From Taxawa tesnikishii (nom. ined.) (lineage: Eukaryota; Ascomycota; Dothideomycetes; Dothideales): a stretch of DNA of 64,000 nt. A program made the position numbers and the translations under genes. Location: NCBI GenBank assembly GCA_030247885.1, contig JAPDRO010000005.1:1178001-1242000 (forward strand), in the 5' to 3' direction. The stretch's first letter is position 1; the number at the start of each line of letters is the position of its first letter. Under the pieces are notes generated by a model. The model had not been told where the DNA came from and did not search any database. It saw nothing but the letters and a program-made list of their open reading frames with translations. Shown here one piece after another: positions 23,447 through 34,903 of the stretch.

Positions 23447-24784
23447 TTGTATACTACTCCGGGAGGAACGACTGCCAAGTACATACTCTTCCAGCCAACC
23501 ACCCACTACTCCTCTTTCACCGCTCAGCCGCAGAGGAGCTGCGGATTTCATACATCAATGATGGTCCAGCCGCGGTTATGGACCAGTGCACATGGAACAA
23601 GATGTCTCCTCTCTGGCTTGCGTCGGACATATGCAACTGCAGTTGAGGCTCCCCTTCGATCATCGACAACCACCACAGACACCGTCGCTTTCAATCCTCC
23701 ATCGGTGCCAATGCAAAACAAGAAAGGCTTTGAGCTCAGGACGTACAAACCCCGGACCCCTGGTGTGCGGCATCTGCGACGGCCGATCAACGATCACCTG
23801 TGGAAGGGAAAGCCGTTCGCCAAGCTCACATTCGCAAAGGTCGGCCACGGCAAGGGCGGAAGAAACAACACGGGGCGGGTCACAATGAGGCACAGAGGTG
23901 GTGGTCACCGGAGGAGGATAAGGACAGTGGACTTCAAGCGCATGGCTCCAGGCCGGCACACTGTGGATCGCATCGAGTATGACCCCAACCGGAGTGCACA
24001 TCTGGCGTTGGTCACAAACGAGAAGACAAAAGACAAGAGCTACATAATTGCTGCAGAAGGCATGCGCGCGGGAGATGCAATCCAGAGCTATCGAGCAGGC
24101 ATTCCAGCGGATCTCATGAAGAGCATGGGCGGTGTGATGGATCCTGGTATGCTAGCCGCGAAAACCGCATTCAGGGGAAACTGTCTCCCGCTAGCTATGG
24201 TCCCGCTGGGCACGCAAGTCTACAACGTGGGAAGCACCAAGGGTCAAGGAGCCGTTTTCTGCCGAAGCGCTGGAACGTTCGCGACGGTGATTGCGAAGGA
24301 TGAATCGGGCAAGAAGGTCCGTGACGTCACGGTCCGGTTGCAGAGCGGTGAAGTCAGAAGGGTCGATCCGCAAGCGTGCGCGACGATTGGAGTCGCGAGC
24401 AATCCGCACTACCATTTCAGACAACTGGGGAAGGCGGGTAGGAGCAGGTGGCTAAATATCAGGCCGACTGTTAGAGGTCTAGCCATGAACGCCTGTAAGC
24501 CTTATCTCTCGTATTCCGATCCGTGCACTGCAAATGACTAATGCTGTTCCAGCGGACCATCCTCACGGTGGTGGTCGTGGTAAATCGAAGGGTAATGTCC
24601 ATCCCGTCAGTATCTGGGGAACCCCTGTGAGTTGCATCTTCTACTGTTCTGTTCTCCATATCCCTTCTGACACTCTGGGCAGGCCAAAGGTGGTTACAAG
24701 ACCAGAAACAAGCGCAACCCCAACAAGTACGTTGTCCAGGAGAGACCTCGCAACCAGGGCAAGCGTAGGACAGGAAAGAACTAG
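23447..24784 (+). CDS. RML2: Mitochondrial large-subunit ribosomal protein uL2m
   Basis: Three exons (23447-24494, about 24553-24626, 24683-24784) code for about 407 residues. The body is a bacterial-type L2: [21 protein letters not shown] opens it, followed by [19 protein letters not shown], the RNA-binding RHRGGGH patch, [22 protein letters not shown], and [17 protein letters not shown]. The universal L2 signature [11 protein letters not shown] falls on the second exon, and the third exon ends in a Lys/Arg-rich tail ([11 protein letters not shown]). The His in DHPHGGG is the residue tied to the peptidyl-transferase centre in bacteria. The N-terminus is Arg/Ser/Thr-rich without acidic residues, as for mitochondrial import; a Met at 23558 (MMVQPRLW) is an alternative start. 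The introns are 58 and about 56 nt, and the first has a GTAAGC donor and a TGACTAATG branch region. Confidence 0.94.
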
Positions 24785-26143
24785 AGGCTTGCAGTGTGTC
24801 TGTTTCTATCCATGCATGGCCTCCACTGTACTCATATCATCATGGCGCGGCGCACTGTAACATAGTACTGGAGGGTAACGGCAATGGATATCACGGGGTG
24901 TCGTCTCTTTCAGCTTCACACGCGCATCTGTGCCGTCTTGCGTCTCTGGATGACTAATATCGGTGTTGTGCTACTAACTACCATAACCCCAACCCCTGGA
25001 AGCACATCACGCCATGTCCCTGGGGTCGGATTCGTGCATTTCGAGGAGAGCGACACCCAAGTTTCAAATAAGCTGGATGTGACTTGTCTGTACAGCACTG
25101 CGTATACTCCGTGCCGCTTTAGGATGGCTGGCTGGCCGGCCTTCCCAACCCCGCTTATTGCTTGGATGGGACCCAACGAGCTGGCAGTTGGCTTGTTGAT
25201 ACGCAATCAACCAAGCCCTAAGAGATTGGCCATGTGTACTTCGGTACACCATCCCGTCCCGCTCCCGTCAGCGCGTCACTCAAGCTCGAAGAGTAACAGC
25301 ACGTCAAGGGACAATTGGTAAACATGAGTGAAGGCGAGGAAGTTCCGTCAGTGACCATATGGCAGAGCCGGTAGTTACTCGGACTTTCGGGGAGACGAGG
25401 CCATGAGTCGATTGTTTCTGCGGCTGTTCCTGATAAGGCGTTCTATGAACCGCAATGTGAGCTTCGCTCGATGTGACCCTGCATCGACTGGTGATATTGG
25501 CGAGCGGTTCCCTTCCGGTCACAGGGCGCAGGGCTGAGCACGCATCGCCCAGCCAAAGAGAATGTATACCGCCCATCGAGAATCCGATGGAGTAGTACAG
25601 GATGTTGAGGGTATCTGGCTAAACGCTGTCAGCAGCCCAATCCTGCCTATTGCGGTTTAGCAGCACAGCGGTCGGGTCTGGGGCTGAATCCTCCCGCGCA
25701 GACCGCCCACCTGTAAGCAACCCAGCCTGTGACTCGTACAATCGTGTGGCCGAGATCCAGTGGAGTCCCGCCACGCTCTTGGTAGACGTTTTCTACAATG
25801 TATACAGACTGCTTCACTACTGCACTCTGCAGTGTTTCATTCGGCCGTCGCCGGCCGTGAGTCAAAGTGCCTTGTAGTCAGTCCAGGACCAGCCGCATCG
25901 GCTCGCTATTTATACCTTGTTGATCTGTTGGAGTAGCACGCCTGAGAGCAAGCACTACAACTCAGCCGTTCCCTGTAGGCGCCCTGCCCGACTACCCTGC
26001 AGTACCCTTCCGGGTACTTATTGCGAGGGCACCACCTGCTAAGGCGTTGTACGCCAGTCGGCTTGGGGCCAAGTTACTTCTCATTCGATCGTTCGCTTCC
26101 ATACTCAATCAATAGGGTTGATACAGGATCCGATACGTACATA
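24785..26143. other. 1.36 kb intergenic region
   Basis: Only short frames on both strands (for example 24884-25321 plus, 25304-25576 and 25647-25865 minus). None has a domain I can name. The last 200 bases are the promoter of the Zn2Cys6 gene. Confidence 0.35.
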
Positions 26144-28970
26144 ATGGCCCCATCCCCCACCAACTCCAACTCAGATGCCGATGCTGGCTCCGACACCTAC
26201 TTCAACGACCTCTCCCAACAGCCGCAATCAGCCGAGCAGACCAGTGCTCAGAAAGAGACGGCCGGTTCCAAGGCGCCCAGGGCGAAGAGGATAGCATGTG
26301 TGTTGTGTCGGAAGCGGAAGCTACGCTGCGATGGCGCAAAGCCAGCTTGCGGGACGTGTCAAAGGTTGGCGCACGACTGCTCCTACGACGAAATGAGGAG
26401 GAAGAGTGGCCCGAAAAGGGGATACGTGAAGGCACTCGAAGCAAGACTGGCACAGGTCGAGACTCTGTTGAAAGCCCAGGAACCTGCCGAGAGCAGCAAG
26501 AGCAGCAGTGCTCCACCGGCAACGAACCCCTTACCAAACCCTCGCCATGGCGTGGGGATGGCTCCAGATGAGTTCGATATGGATGTCGGGGGCGCAGACG
26601 TAGATACAATACTCAACGCCATGGATAGCAACGGCAGGTTTGCTCAAGACCAGTTTAATGCAAGAGGATCTGGAGATGGTACTTTCTCGTGGGAAGTCAT
26701 TGGCCTTGGGCTTAATGAGCCTTTACCAAACCAGGACGTGATTGACGAGCTGTATGAGCGTCCTCAAGATAGCATACCCAAGAGCACATTGCTGATCGCG
26801 TCGCTAGCACCCAAGTCTACTTTGAGAAGGTCCACCCTTCGATGCCGATGATCCACAGGCCCCGCTTTATGGCAGCAATGAATCTGGCTCCTCACATGCG
26901 CCCATCGATATGTCTTCGGTATGCCATGTGGACAGTAGCGGCTTCTGTGACGGATAAGTATGAGTCGTTACAAGACCATTTCTATCAACGAGCGCGGAGA
27001 TATGCACAGGAAGATGAGATGAAGGGGCATGGCGAAGCCATCATCACCCTAGGCCATGTGCAAGCTTGGTTCATCATCGCGAGCTATGAGTTCAAGATGA
27101 CTTACTTTCCACGAGCGTGGATGAGCACCGGGCGAGCAGCGCGCTTGGCACAGATGATGGGACTGCATCGGCTCGATGGAGCAGCACTGGACGTCAAGCA
27201 GTGCTTGCCACCGCCAAAGGACTGGACCGAGCGGGAAGAGAGGAGACGTACGTTCTGGATGTGTTTCTGTGAGGATCGGTATGCCAGCATCGGCACTGGT
27301 TGGCCCATGACTTTCGATGAGAAAGACGTGAGTTGCACTCCAGGATTATGGCAGTTTGACCCGTTCTAACACTCACCGCCTAGATTCTGACGAGCTTGCC
27401 CGCAGATGAAGAGGCTTTTGAGAAGAGTAAACCCGCTCCATCGATGTCACTCAACCAAGCATTAGATCCGGAAGGCGCTTCAAACCTGTCTTCTCTTGCC
27501 GGTGTCATCGTCATGGCAGCGCTATTTGGCCGCAATCTCACCCACCTCCATCGGCCTGGACCGGGCGACAACGATGACGACCTTAATGGAGACTTCTGGA
27601 GGCGACATCGAGCGATGGACAACATCCTGCTAAACACATCCTTGGCATTACCCGACAACCTTAGACTGCCCCTCGGTCTTGCGGAGCCAAACGTTGTCTT
27701 TCTGAACTTGTGCATACATACATCGACAATATGCCTGCATCAAGCGGCAATCTTCAAGGCTGACAAGAATCGAATGTCCACCAAAATCTCAGCAGAGAGC
27801 AAAGTCAGGTGCATCACTGCAGCTACTGAAATCGCCTCCATCATGCGCATGATAGCGCATCAGGATATGTCTGCTGTAAGTCGCAGGAAAGTTTATCTGC
27901 TTCCAGTTGCTGACCAGACCTAGACTAACCCCTTCGCCACTTTCTGCCTCTACGTCGCCGCACGTGTATTCGTGCAATATCTGAAATCCAGATCACAAGA
28001 CCACCAAATCCGGGCGTCCCTGCAGTTCCTGCTTTCAGCAATGCAAGCATTAAAGAAGAAGAATCCTCTCACGGAATCGTTCATCGTCCAGCTTGACGTT
28101 GACCTGGAGGCGGCCGGCATGCGAGACGCACGCTTGATGCGTTCCGCACAGCAGGCGAGCAAGAACCACCCAGATTATCCGCATTTCCAAAGAGAAGCGA
28201 CGCAGGGGCCTTCCCTGACGGACTCTATCGGCCTCAAGCAACCACCGAGGACATTCGGTAACAGTGGCCTTGCCAAACACTCATCACCCAGCGAGAACCA
28301 CTTCGGAAACGTAATGCAGCAGGATCTTCCGCCAGGCTACGCTTACGGCATGTCCAGCGCTGAGCGAACGACTCCGTTCAGTTACATCTCACAAGACGGG
28401 CGCACATTCAGCGTCCCGAGCCGAGGCAAGACACCCAGCGCCGATCCCAGTCCGCAGACTCTTGCAGACGAGATGGAAGTCTCCTGCGACACGAACAACG
28501 ATCACGCAACGCCGTCCTCGAACAGCAACTCCCATCACAACTTCAGCAGCCACGCATCCTCAAACCACAGCTTCACGCCGCCCTCGTTGCACCAAGACGA
28601 GTTCCTACCTCCGCAGACCCAAGCCCCTTTCGCCACAACCTACGCCCAGCACAACAACCATCTCAAAGATGTCAATATCACGACAATGTTCAACCCCAAC
28701 GACAACGCCTTCTCCGACTTCGATTTCCCGGCTTTTAGGAATCCCGGGCATAACAGCGTGCCCAACGCGGACCCGTTTCCCGTACAAAGTACATGGAGTA
28801 TGGGGACTACGGGGTTGACGCCTGGTGCTAGCACGGGGTTAACACCGACTGGCGATATTATGAACCTCTCGGATGCTGAGTGGGGGCAGGTACTCGATGG
28901 GTTTACTGGTTGGGAAGGCGTGGGGTCTAGTCACGGTCACTTTGTTGATATGAGTGGGAAGCCTATTTGA
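26144..28970 (+). CDS. Zn2Cys6 fungal transcription factor
   Basis: Four exons (26144-26751, 26808-27327, 27384-27875, 27924-28970) splice in phase to 888 residues; introns are 48-56 nt. Near residue 50 is the binuclear zinc cluster CVLCRKRKLRCDGAKPACGTC, continuing to a sixth Cys (HDCSY), preceded by basic residues and followed by a linker and a short coiled coil (YVKALEARLAQVETLLKAQ) for dimerisation. The fungal-specific middle homology domain spans about 210-600: VYFEKVHPSMPMIHRPRF, AWFIIASYEFKMTYFPRAW, GRAARLAQMMGLHRLD and EERRRTFWMCFCEDRYAS are its standard blocks. The long C-terminus is Asn/Ser/His/Pro-rich and probably activating. Start: the Met at 26144 begins a Ser/Asn/Asp-rich N-terminus. 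No enzyme cluster flanks it, so its regulon cannot be guessed. Confidence 0.93.
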
Positions 28971-30065
28971 TGAATTGATTTATGATTGGATGAACGGAGT
29001 GTTTTTGCTAACACATTTGGACCCGGTCGTTCCAGGAGGCATGGGATACGTTGGATGGGCTCAAGGATGCTTGACTGTTTGGCTGTGTTTTGATGATACC
29101 TCATTCTCCCCTTTTGGAGTTTTCTTTCCAATGCATGCAATTTATATTGGCAGTCTAAAGCGTCTTCCGTTTCGTCTTCTCTAACCTCCTGTATACGCAA
29201 CAATGGGCAAGATCCAGCACCTTTTCCATAATGAGCAGTCTCCAAGGGATATTGTGAATCCTTCTGCAAGGGCAGCAGAGTGAATAACCTGGCCGTATTT
29301 GACGCTCCCAAGCCTTAACACCTGGCCAACAAATTGGAAATCCTCGATCTGCAGGTCTGTATCTGAATGGTTCAGTCGAAGACATGGATTAGCGGATCAG
29401 CCGCGGCGTCTTCGCGTAATCGCCATGTCTGGTACTGTCAAGGGATCCGAAGTAATGGAAGATGGACGGAACGTTAGCAGAGTATTTCTTTAGTACGAGC
29501 TAGCAGGCTGTTCCGTAGACTTGAAGAGCAGAAGTCTTTCCAGGTACTCGTCACACGAAGAAGTGGTATACGAGACACAGCAATGAAGCTGAGCCTCATG
29601 CGTCGTGCTGCGTATGTAATGTTTACATGTGGGCTGTACCCAAGCTATACTAATTGCCCTCTAGCGATCGTGCTGATGCCAGAAGCCAGACGCTTGCAGT
29701 TCGCTGTTCAAGAATTGTGAAATCAACACGCTGCAGTCGCCGTGTTGGTTCGATGCAGTTCAGTTCAGTGAAGGAAACGATGTGTTTTATCTTCTGGGAA
29801 GGTTCGTGGTTCGTGGAATCTGGCCATTGCAGCCCACGAATTGTGGCCGCCAAGCCGGGCAAGGGGCCAAAGCGCGACCAAAACAGTCGAGGGAAACAGC
29901 GGTGGATGGAACTTCGACCACACCTGCCGCCTACACATCAACAACAACGTCTCCTTCTCCTCCTTCCCTCGCTCACGACCACCTCCCTCGTTATCCGGAG
30001 ACCTTCGACTAACCCTTCGATCATTGCCACCAGTAACAACAACAACTTCAACTACATCAGTCGTC
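28971..30065. other. Beta-tubulin upstream region, 1.1 kb
   Basis: No gene is seen. The 170 bases before the tubulin start are pyrimidine-rich with CAACAACAAC stretches, typical of a strongly expressed fungal gene's 5' leader. Confidence 0.4.
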
Positions 30066-31732
30066 ATGCGTGAGATCGTACGTTTATCCCCCACCCCTTT
30101 GTTTTCAACGCGTTTGAGCCCCGCGTCAACACGCAAAACTGCTCGCCCACGGTTGAAGTATTATCAGCTGACGTCTTTCTTGCTATACAGGTCCACCTTC
30201 AGACCGGTCAATGCGTAAGCTTCATCAACACCTGACATGACATTCGAGCTTTCGGTCCTAACTTGATCCAGGGTAACCAAGTCGGTGCTGCCTTCTGGCA
30301 AACCATTTCCGGCGAGCACGGCCTCGACGGTGCAGGAGTGTATGTGGATCATCAAAAGCAGACGCTGGGGCGCACAGAGCTGACAACAACAGCTACAATG
30401 GCTCCTCCGATCTCCAGCTGGAGCGTATGAACGTCTATTTCAACGAGGTATGCCTATCTTTTCCTCGGCGGCAGGACACCTTACTAACACATGTTAGGCC
30501 TCTGGCAACAAGTACGTTCCTCGCGCTGTCCTCGTCGATTTGGAGCCTGGTACCATGGACGCTGTCCGTGCCGGTCCCTTCGGCGAGCTATTCCGTCCCG
30601 ACAACTTCGTCTTCGGCCAGTCCGGTGCTGGTAACAACTGGGCCAAGGGTCACTACACCGAGGGCGCCGAGTTGGTCGACCAGGTTATCGATGTCGTCCG
30701 TCGTGAGGCTGAAGGCTGTGACTGCCTCCAGGGCTTCCAGGTCACCCACTCTCTCGGTGGTGGTACCGGTGCCGGTATGGGTACTCTTCTGATCTCCAAG
30801 ATCCGTGAGGAGTTCCCCGACCGTATGATGGCGACCTTCTCCGTTGTTCCCTCCCCCAAGGTTTCCGACACTGTCGTTGAGCCTTACAACGCTACCCTCT
30901 CCGTTCACCAGCTCGTTGAGCACTCCGATGAGACCTTCTGTATCGACAACGAGGTATGCACCCGATTCATTATATTTTGGAATAATATGCTAACTTCACC
31001 CAGGCTCTGTACGACATTTGCATGCGCACCCTTAAGCTCTCTAACCCCTCTTACGGTGACCTGAACCACCTGGTCTCCGCCGTCATGTCCGGCGTCACCA
31101 CTTGCCTTCGTTTCCCTGGTCAGCTCAACTCTGATCTGCGCAAGTTGGCCGTCAACATGGTTCCCTTCCCTCGTCTGCACTTCTTCATGGTCGGCTTCGC
31201 TCCTCTGACCAGCCGCGGTGCTCACTCTTTCCGTGCTGTCTCCGTTCCTGAGTTGACCCAGCAGATGTTCGACCCCAAGAACATGATGGCTGCTTCCGAC
31301 TTCCGCAGCGGTCGCTACCTTACCTGCTCCGCCATCTTCCGTGGTAAGGTTTCAATGAAGGAGGTCGAGGACCAGATGCGCAACATCCAGTCCAAGAACC
31401 AGAGCTACTTCGTTGAGTGGATTCCCAACAACATCCAGACCGCTCTGTGCTCCATTCCCCCCCGTGGCCTCAAGATGTCCTCGACCTTCATTGGTAACTC
31501 CACCTCCATTCAGGAGTTGTTCAAGCGTGTCGGTGATCAGTTCACTGCTATGTTCCGTCGCAAGGCTTTCTTGCATTGGTACACTGGCGAGGGTATGGAC
31601 GAGATGGAGTTCACTGAGGCCGAGAGCAACATGAACGATCTGGTCTCCGAATACCAGCAGTACCAGGACGCCTCCATCTCTGAGGGTGAGGAGGAGTACG
31701 ACGAGGAGGCTCCTCTTGAGGGCGAGGAATAA
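30066..31732 (+). CDS. benA: Beta-tubulin
   Basis: Six exons (30066-30077, 30191-30214, 30272-30339, 30393-30447, 30498-30953, 31004-31732) give exactly 447 residues, the standard length. It starts with the autoregulatory MREI tetrapeptide, has the GTP-binding signature [10 protein letters not shown] at about 140-148 and an acidic C-terminal tail ([16 protein letters not shown]). Intron positions after codon 4, after GQC and within GAGV|YNGSS are the classic ones of fungal benA/tub2, used as species barcodes. Residues known to change in benzimidazole-resistant fungi carry the sensitive forms here: His6, Glu198 and Phe200. Beta-tubulin pairs with alpha-tubulin in microtubules for mitosis and nuclear and organelle transport. 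The codons look strongly biased toward C-ending forms compared with neighbours, as expected for a highly expressed gene. Confidence 0.98.
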
Positions 31733-32725
31733 ACGAAATGTACCTTTCGGATGTCTCGGCACCTGAAACATGTGGCAGCAGCGCCTAAAAGGTTGGCGAT
31801 TCCACGACTCGAAGGGGAATGTATCCAAGCAGCATTGGCGCTGTGGGCTTTTCTTATGACAGTACTTAGCGGTCTCAATTCACAAACTTTTCGTACCATG
31901 CATATGACTTGTGCGTTAGTTTCCCTGATCCTGATGTTGCTTAGGCTTCGGCCTTGAAACTCAAGTGACTCTGCCCACTGTCCGCTTTAGCGAAACCGTC
32001 ACCGACAATGTCGCTCCTCGCAACAACAACAACAACGCTCACACACGCCTCTTTTGACATAGCCTCACGCCGAACATGGTATATCAAACACCGTCAAAGG
32101 GAAACGTCCAGGTGTGAAAGGGCCTCACCATATCGCGTCATTTCGTCCCAGAATTCGAGAATACAACACAACCCGCGCCGTTTCAACAAGAGAAGCACGA
32201 ACTGATCGAGAAAACATCGATGATGTGCTGATCACGCAAACTGTGTCCCCATTTGCATCTATTTTGTACAACCGGAAAAGATTTTCTAACAAGTCGAAAC
32301 CCTCCAACCCATATGCAACCCTCCCCCCGCCCCCTCCCCTTTGTGAGGAGCATGGCAGCCACCCGCCGTCTTTTCCCGGAAAGAAAAGAAGAGAAAACGC
32401 CCTCGCCATGCAGAAGAGCATTGAGGGGAAAAAAGGCTCGTACGCCCCAAAATTGGCTCTGGCCGACCTTCCCGAGATCAAAGCAAACAGAGAGGAGAAG
32501 AAGAGGAAGAGGAAGAGGAAGAAGAAAAATTCCCATAAAAGGGCACCCGGTAGGGGGTGGGTGGGTGGGGGGTTTGGTGTCAAATGTACAGTCTCGGTGT
32601 CATTATCAATAAAATTCGTGGCAAGTCTCCGTTTCGTCTACATGTCCGGTCACCTTCTCGAACTCCTTCTCGTGTCTCTTGTCCGACGGTCGTCCGAGCT
32701 TGCGCTGCCTGCAAAAACCCTCTCG
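31733..32725. other. Tubulin 3' region and spacer, 1 kb
   Basis: No gene is supported. It includes a CAACAACAACAAC stretch near 32.02 kb and a purine tract of GAAGAG-type repeats at about 32489-32528. Several overlapping frames exist here only because of the biased composition. Confidence 0.4.
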
Positions 32726-33876
32726 TTAGCTTCTGTGCTGCTGTCGGTCAGGAAGGGGAGGGTAGTGCTCACTCTCGCTGGTGTAATAACTGCCATAGCT
32801 GCTGCTCCAGTCGCTCTTCTCGTCGTCCCTGCGCCTGTCTCTCGCCCTCTTGAGACCCAAGAAGGCGGCCAATCCGGCCAGACCGGCGGCAATGGGCAGG
32901 GCGTTGCCACCCTTCTTCTTCTTCTCATCACGTCTTTCCACTTCGACTCTTGACGGACGTCCGCTGCCGTACCAGGTTCTGCCTCCTGCGCCGCCGGAGG
33001 AGCGGTGGTGGTGCTCCTCGATGTACTCTTCGCGCTCAACGGTACGGCGACGTCTTCCGCCACCGAAAAGGGCCGCGATACCCCTGACACCGGCCTTGAC
33101 GAACAGGTAGAAGCAGATGAGTGCCAGTAAGAGTATTCCCAGGAGGACTCCGATGACGATACCCGCGATAGCCCCACCGGAGAGACCGGTGTTGGTGCTT
33201 TCGGCGCTCGTAGTTGTGAGGGTGACGTTGGCGCCTGTAGCGACGGGGGCCTCGAAGGGAACCGTGGTCGTGGGACTCGATGTTGCGGTGACGACGACGA
33301 GGGTGCTGGAGGTCGGGCGGAGCGGTGCGCCGGCGGTTTGCGTTTGCGTGCTGTAGTACGTGGAATAATAGCCGCTCGAGCTCCCCCTGCAGCAGCGGAA
33401 CAGGTGCCGGCAGCGAAGCAGTACTGGTTTGATGCGCAGCAAATGTTCCCGCAAGGGGTTTCGTTGTTGGCGTAGTTGCAGGATGCGGTGGTTGCGACGG
33501 CGGGTACGACCGTGGTAGCTTGGCCTGCCATGTAGGTGCTCATAACTTTGGTGACGGTGATCAGATCAGTCTCCACGTAGGTAGTCGTGTAGTACTGCCA
33601 ATAGCCCCCGGCTGCAGTAGTAGCAGCGGCATAGGCGGTCGAGGAACATTGTGCTTGGTTGTTGCTGTCGGTGTAGCAGACCTGGTCAGAGGCGCAGCAG
33701 AGCTGACCGGACCATCCGCAAGGGTTGGAGCAGTCGCTGCCGCGAGGGAAGAGGGCGTCCCATGTAAGGCCCTTCAGGTCCTTCGGGTATGCGGTAACGG
33801 TGGTGGTGGTGGTGGTAAGGAGGAAGGTGAGCAGATGCAGCAATGGCCGCGGCGTTTGGGCAAAGTCGAAGCGCAT
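32726..33876 (-). CDS. Secreted-domain Cys-rich single-pass membrane protein
   Basis: A signal peptide (LLHLLTFLLTTTTTTVTA) leads to an extracellular Cys-rich module, SDCSNPCGWSGQLCCASDQVCY, and a second one, CNYANNETPCGNICCASNQYC; both have a CC pair flanked by single Cys. A Ser/Thr-rich stalk follows, then one clear membrane span (GGAIAGIVIGVLLGILLLALICFYLFV), a basic stop-transfer segment (GGGRRRRTVEREEY) and a cytoplasmic tail. The design resembles fungal wall sensors of the Wsc/Mid2 type, though the Cys spacing is not WSC. The frame is broken once at the C5 run on the plus strand at 33383-33387. Adding one base restores a 383-residue protein, with ACSAAAGG-like sequence before it and SSSGYYSTYYST after it. 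I infer a sequence error. Start: Met at 33876, directly before the signal peptide. Confidence 0.75.
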
Positions 33877-34397
33877 GTTGAGCGCGTGGACGCCTCGTGG
33901 GCGAGGAATGCTGTGCTCGAGGGTGATGAGAGATTGGAATGCGATTACTTTCTTCTTCTGGGGAAAGTCGGAGCTGGTGGAGCTGGATGGAACTCTCTCT
34001 GTACCCCGCAATTGGCGGTATAACCGTTCAGTTGATAGCGATTGCGATGGTTGTTGTACGGAAGCGAGCGTTGGTATCTGGGAAAAACGATGGATGTATC
34101 AGCGGCACAACGGGGACGTTGGAGGATGGAAGAGAAAGGGAGGGGAGAATGCTGGGATGTTTCTGCTTCTCTGTGTGGCAGGCGCCTTCCACCAGCCTCC
34201 TGTGTGCTCCTGCCCAACCACTTCGATTTCGGGATTGCCAAGAACGCGCAGCTTCACACGTCACCGCCTCCGGATGCACTGCTTGTCTTTCGAACACGGG
34301 CTTGCACGTGTGGAACAGTGTTGGATTGTTAGAATGATGGCGGATTGCGGTATGCTCGAATATCTGCAGATGCTCGCTGTATAAGGCGCGCTGCAGG

Positions 34398-34460
34398 AAC
34401 CAGCAACTCGGGTAGCACAGTCGTCCAGAAGACCGACTGTGTTTACCCGAATTGCTGGTT
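34398..34460. repeat. Imperfect palindrome, about 26-nt arms, 9-nt spacer
   Basis: The left arm (AACCAGCAACTCGGGTAGCACAGTCG, stated here only by position 34398-34423) is nearly the reverse complement of 34433-34460, with two or three mismatches and one extra base. A spacer of about nine bases separates them. As DNA or RNA it would form a long hairpin. No open frame depends on it. Confidence 0.75.
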
Positions 34461-34487
34461 GCTCGTCCAACGCTAGCCCCGCGCTCC

Positions 34488-34532
34488 CGGACCAGGTTTG
34501 ACCAGGTTCAGCCAGGTTTGACCAGGTTTTCA
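34488..34532. repeat. Short tandem repeat, GACCAGGTTT-like, about four units
   Basis: Units of 9-11 bases, GACCAGGTTT with small changes, follow each other directly. The array lies 30 bases from the palindrome. Confidence 0.7.
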
Positions 34533-34903
34533 GGAACAGGCAAAGAGCGTCACTGTCCAGACAACCGATGTTATCAGTCGAGTCGCAGGAGCTCTTGCCT
34601 GGTTGAGTGCCTAGTAGATTGAGAGTGTTGACATCATCTGTGCCATCTTGGTCCTGCACAAGAGAGATCCGTGTTTGTTATTATTAGTCGCTCTACTCCT
34701 GCCTGCCATTACCACCAGTCCACCACAAGACATCAAAGGGGTATCAAGATGAAAATGTCTTCGCGCCGTAATACGCTCCCGCTCCTCCCGTTGCCGTCAC
34801 CAGAACCCGACCGTGTCCTTGCACGCGTCTTCGTGTGGGATGATGGTGCCAATCCATTGGCTGCCGTCTGCCAACTCTCAATCCGCACCGCGCCGCACCG
34901 CAC

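Larger units (their letters stand above)
33877..34903. other. 1 kb spacer with palindrome and tandem repeat
   Basis: This is the upstream region of the membrane-protein gene and the 3' side of the alpha/beta hydrolase gene. Apart from the palindrome and the short tandem repeat it holds nothing I recognise; open frames to either side are short and lack motifs. Confidence 0.4.

Noticed and set aside
32114-32953. 279-codon plus-strand frame after beta-tubulin
   Set aside because: It is low-complexity Lys/Arg sequence over a purine tract, running into the antisense of the membrane-protein gene.
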